DNA from: Acidobacteriota bacterium
GTDB taxonomy: Bacteria; Acidobacteriota; Terriglobia; UBA7540
Assembly (NCBI GenBank): GCA_021828225.1
Contig: JAKASH010000173.1
Span: 1 to 6,521 of the forward strand
Length of the DNA: 6,521 bases
Reading direction: 5' to 3'
Position numbers and translations under genes: made by a program
Part shown: positions 4,961 to 6,521 of the stretch, piece by piece
How the letters are laid out: each line of letters begins with the position of its first letter
Position numbering within the stretch: position 1 is the first letter of the stretch
The notes under the pieces: model-generated
Databases searched by the model: none
The model's input: only the letters and a program-made list of their open reading frames with translations
What the model was told of the DNA's origin: nothing

Positions 4961-6521
4961 CTAATCGAACGGCAGGATGAGTTCGGCGTCTCCGGAGGTG
5001 TTCCGCAGAAGCGTGGTGCGGACGACGTCCCCTTCCCGGGTGAGTGCCGTGATCTGAGCCCCCTTGGCGTGAGGGGTTGTGAGATGCGCTCCTGCAGTGT
5101 AGAAAGTCAGCGTGGTGGGATAGTTCTCCACCAGTGAGACTTTGATTCGTAGCTGCTTTCTTGCGACGTCCCAGACTTCGTTTGCGATTTCCACGCCTCC
5201 CATGGTGATGTGGCGATCCGTTCCGATCAGTTGCGGATGGCCTTCAGCCGGCCACACGGAAATCACCTGGCAGGCGTGAGGCGGAAGCTTCACCGAATAT
5301 TCTCCCTGCACCTTGCCCAGGAATTTCTGCTTCCAGAAATCGAACAGCAGATATTTGCGGCCGGGTTCCAGCCCTGCCTTGGCAAAGTTCAGCACGATTT
5401 TTCGCGGGCCCGGGGGATTCAGGAATGCCGGGTCCGGCAGCAGTTGGAGGCCAGGAGGTTTTGAGGCTGAAGTTGCGATGCGCTGGTTCTGCGCTGCCGC
5501 ATTACTGAGTTTGGAGGATATTGCCAGTTGTTCTCCATACCCGTGGCTGGTTTTCAGCAGTTCGTCGTCCCGGTTCAGGATCCTTGTTGTGTCGGGCTGC
5601 ATTCCTGGTGGCATTTCATCCGGGCCCTCGTCCCAGTTGAACAGACCGACAACGGCCCAGGAGCCAAAAGGCCGCGCAATGTGCAGAACCCAGAGGGGAC
5701 GGTCCGTCTTGAAAGGATAGAGGTCCATGGGCGTGATGTCCGCCACGGGCATGATCTTGCGAACCATGTCCCGCCGGGCCGGCGACAGCGTCGTTTCGTT
5801 ATCGCCCAGCATGAGTAACTGGCCGGTGAGTCCCAGGATGGAAGTCCAGGTGCGCGCTTCCTGCATGGTAAGCGGCGGGCGAACAACCAGCGCGTCCGGG
5901 TCGCCGTACCAGGCGATGTTGTGAGTGTAGTAGCCACGCCGGATGCCGGCAAGCACCTCGCGCACGCCTCGGAAAGAGGGAGGTTCCCCGTCGCCCACCA
6001 CGTCGCCTGCCAGCCGCGCCGACTGCGCGATGCCCATGGATTCGGTAGGATAGACGGGGCCGCAGGCAGAGAAAAAGACGCCGGGCTTGGAATTCATGGC
6101 TTGCCGAATGATGCTGAGAGCCTGCCGAAACGCCGTGTTCGCGTCCAGGGTGGGATTGTATGCGCGAGCCCGGTTTTCTGCCCAGATGTCGCGCGTGGCG
6201 TTCTCGCCGTCCAGCTTGAAATAGTCGTAACCCCAATCCAGAACGTGGTCACGGTAAGTTTGGTAGAGATATTTCTGAAGGGTGGGATTCGAAAAGTCGG
6301 CGACATAGGTGCCGAACCACGTTCCGAGCTTCCCGTTGCCGTCGGCATCATGCAGGAACCAGGTGGGATATTCGTCGTAGAATTGCTGATCGGCGTTTCC
6401 AAAAACTGAAAGCCAGAGTCCAGCCTTCAGCCCTTGTGCATGAATCTGGTCGGCAAGCCACTTCATGCCATGCGGGAATTTCTTATTCCATGCGTTCCAG
6501 TCGCCTCCGATGGGCGAGCCT
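4961..6521 (-). CDS. Clan GH-D glycosidase, GH36/GH27-like alpha-galactosidase (N-terminus beyond window)
   Basis: At least 519 residues of a retaining alpha-galactosidase-like enzyme. The frame stays open to the window edge: 18 codons before the Met at 6466 read GDWNAWNKKFPHG, a typical stretch before MKWLADQIHAQGLKAGLW, so that Met is internal and the start lies outside. Counting from it, YDYFKLDGE (80-88) holds the probable nucleophile Asp86, and QSARLAGDV (148-156) the probable acid/base Asp155. LMLGDNETTLSP (218-229) is the barrel end seen in this clan. A beta-sandwich ends near residue 406. A further beta-rich domain (about 410-501, no recognised name) follows, and a Pro/Ala-rich, probably flexible stretch spans 283-352. 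GH36 and unclassified GH-D relatives include galactosidases, N-acetylgalactosaminidases and transferases, so substrate is open. It is unlike the GH27 gene at the left edge. Only a weak terminator is seen past the stop. Confidence 0.88.
   Translation of the reverse strand, partial: GSPIGGDWNAWNKKFPHGMKWLADQIHAQGLKAGLWLSVFGNADQQFYDEYPTWFLHDADGNGKLGTWFGTYVADFSNPTLQKYLYQTYRDHVLDWGYDYFKLDGENATRDIWAENRARAYNPTLDANTAFRQALSIIRQAMNSKPGVFFSACGPVYPTESMGIAQSARLAGDVVGDGEPPSFRGVREVLAGIRRGYYTHNIAWYGDPDALVVRPPLTMQEARTWTSILGLTGQLLMLGDNETTLSPARRDMVRKIMPVADITPMDLYPFKTDRPLWVLHIARPFGSWAVVGLFNWDEGPDEMPPGMQPDTTRILNRDDELLKTSHGYGEQLAISSKLSNAAAQNQRIATSASKPPGLQLLPDPAFLNPPGPRKIVLNFAKAGLEPGRKYLLFDFWKQKFLGKVQGEYSVKLPPHACQVISVWPAEGHPQLIGTDRHITMGGVEIANEVWDVARKQLRIKVSLVENYPTTLTFYTAGAHLTTPHAKGAQITALTREGDVVRTTLLRNTSGDAELILPFD

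Noticed and set aside
5921..6409. Plus-strand ORF of 162 residues opposite the GH36-like gene
   Set aside because: Antisense shadow of a well-supported glycosidase; no recognisable motif or ribosome-binding site.
6464..6466. ATG at 6466 as the start of the GH36-like gene
   Set aside because: The frame continues upstream to the window edge with conserved glycosidase sequence (GDWNAWNKKFPHG), so this Met is internal.

Overview
The window looks like a piece of a moderately high-GC Gram-negative genome, most likely a soil or sediment bacterium of the Acidobacteriota type or a similar polysaccharide degrader. That guess rests on the gene mix (two clan GH-D alpha-galactosidase-like enzymes, a secreted SGNH esterase, an MgtC/DUF4010 membrane protein, an M50-CBS protease) and on gaps rich in short palindromes. 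No rRNA, tRNA or taxonomic marker is present, so the assignment is weak.

Layout, left to right. (1) The 3' end of a GH27 alpha-galactosidase gene on the plus strand runs off the left edge. (2) A 210-bp gap holds a small inverted repeat. (3) A complete plus-strand gene encodes an MgtC/SapB-DUF4010 integral membrane protein. (4) Converging on it, with only 33 bp between the stop codons, is a minus-strand gene for a secreted SGNH/GDSL hydrolase. Its 5' region has an 18-codon upstream ORF with a strong ribosome-binding site, an 11-bp inverted repeat with one arm in the uORF and the other against the hydrolase Shine-Dalgarno, and a cluster of REP-like palindromes with TGAA loops. (5) A minus-strand gene encodes a site-2-type (M50) protease with two C-terminal CBS domains. 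(6) A 424-bp gap holds a plausible promoter for the protease and a chain of strong hairpins. (7) A long minus-strand GH36/GH27-like glycosidase gene runs off the right edge; its start lies outside the window.

The flanking glycosidases and the esterase suggest a carbohydrate-degradation neighbourhood, possibly for galactose-containing, acetylated plant polysaccharide. The genes are not one operon: strands alternate and the gaps are wide. The MgtC-like protein and the protease look like housekeeping or stress genes between them.

No defence system, CRISPR array, transposase or prophage gene is visible. The least explained parts are the leader of the SGNH hydrolase gene (uORF plus competing hairpins), the REP-like cluster behind it, and the stacked hairpins upstream of the M50 gene.
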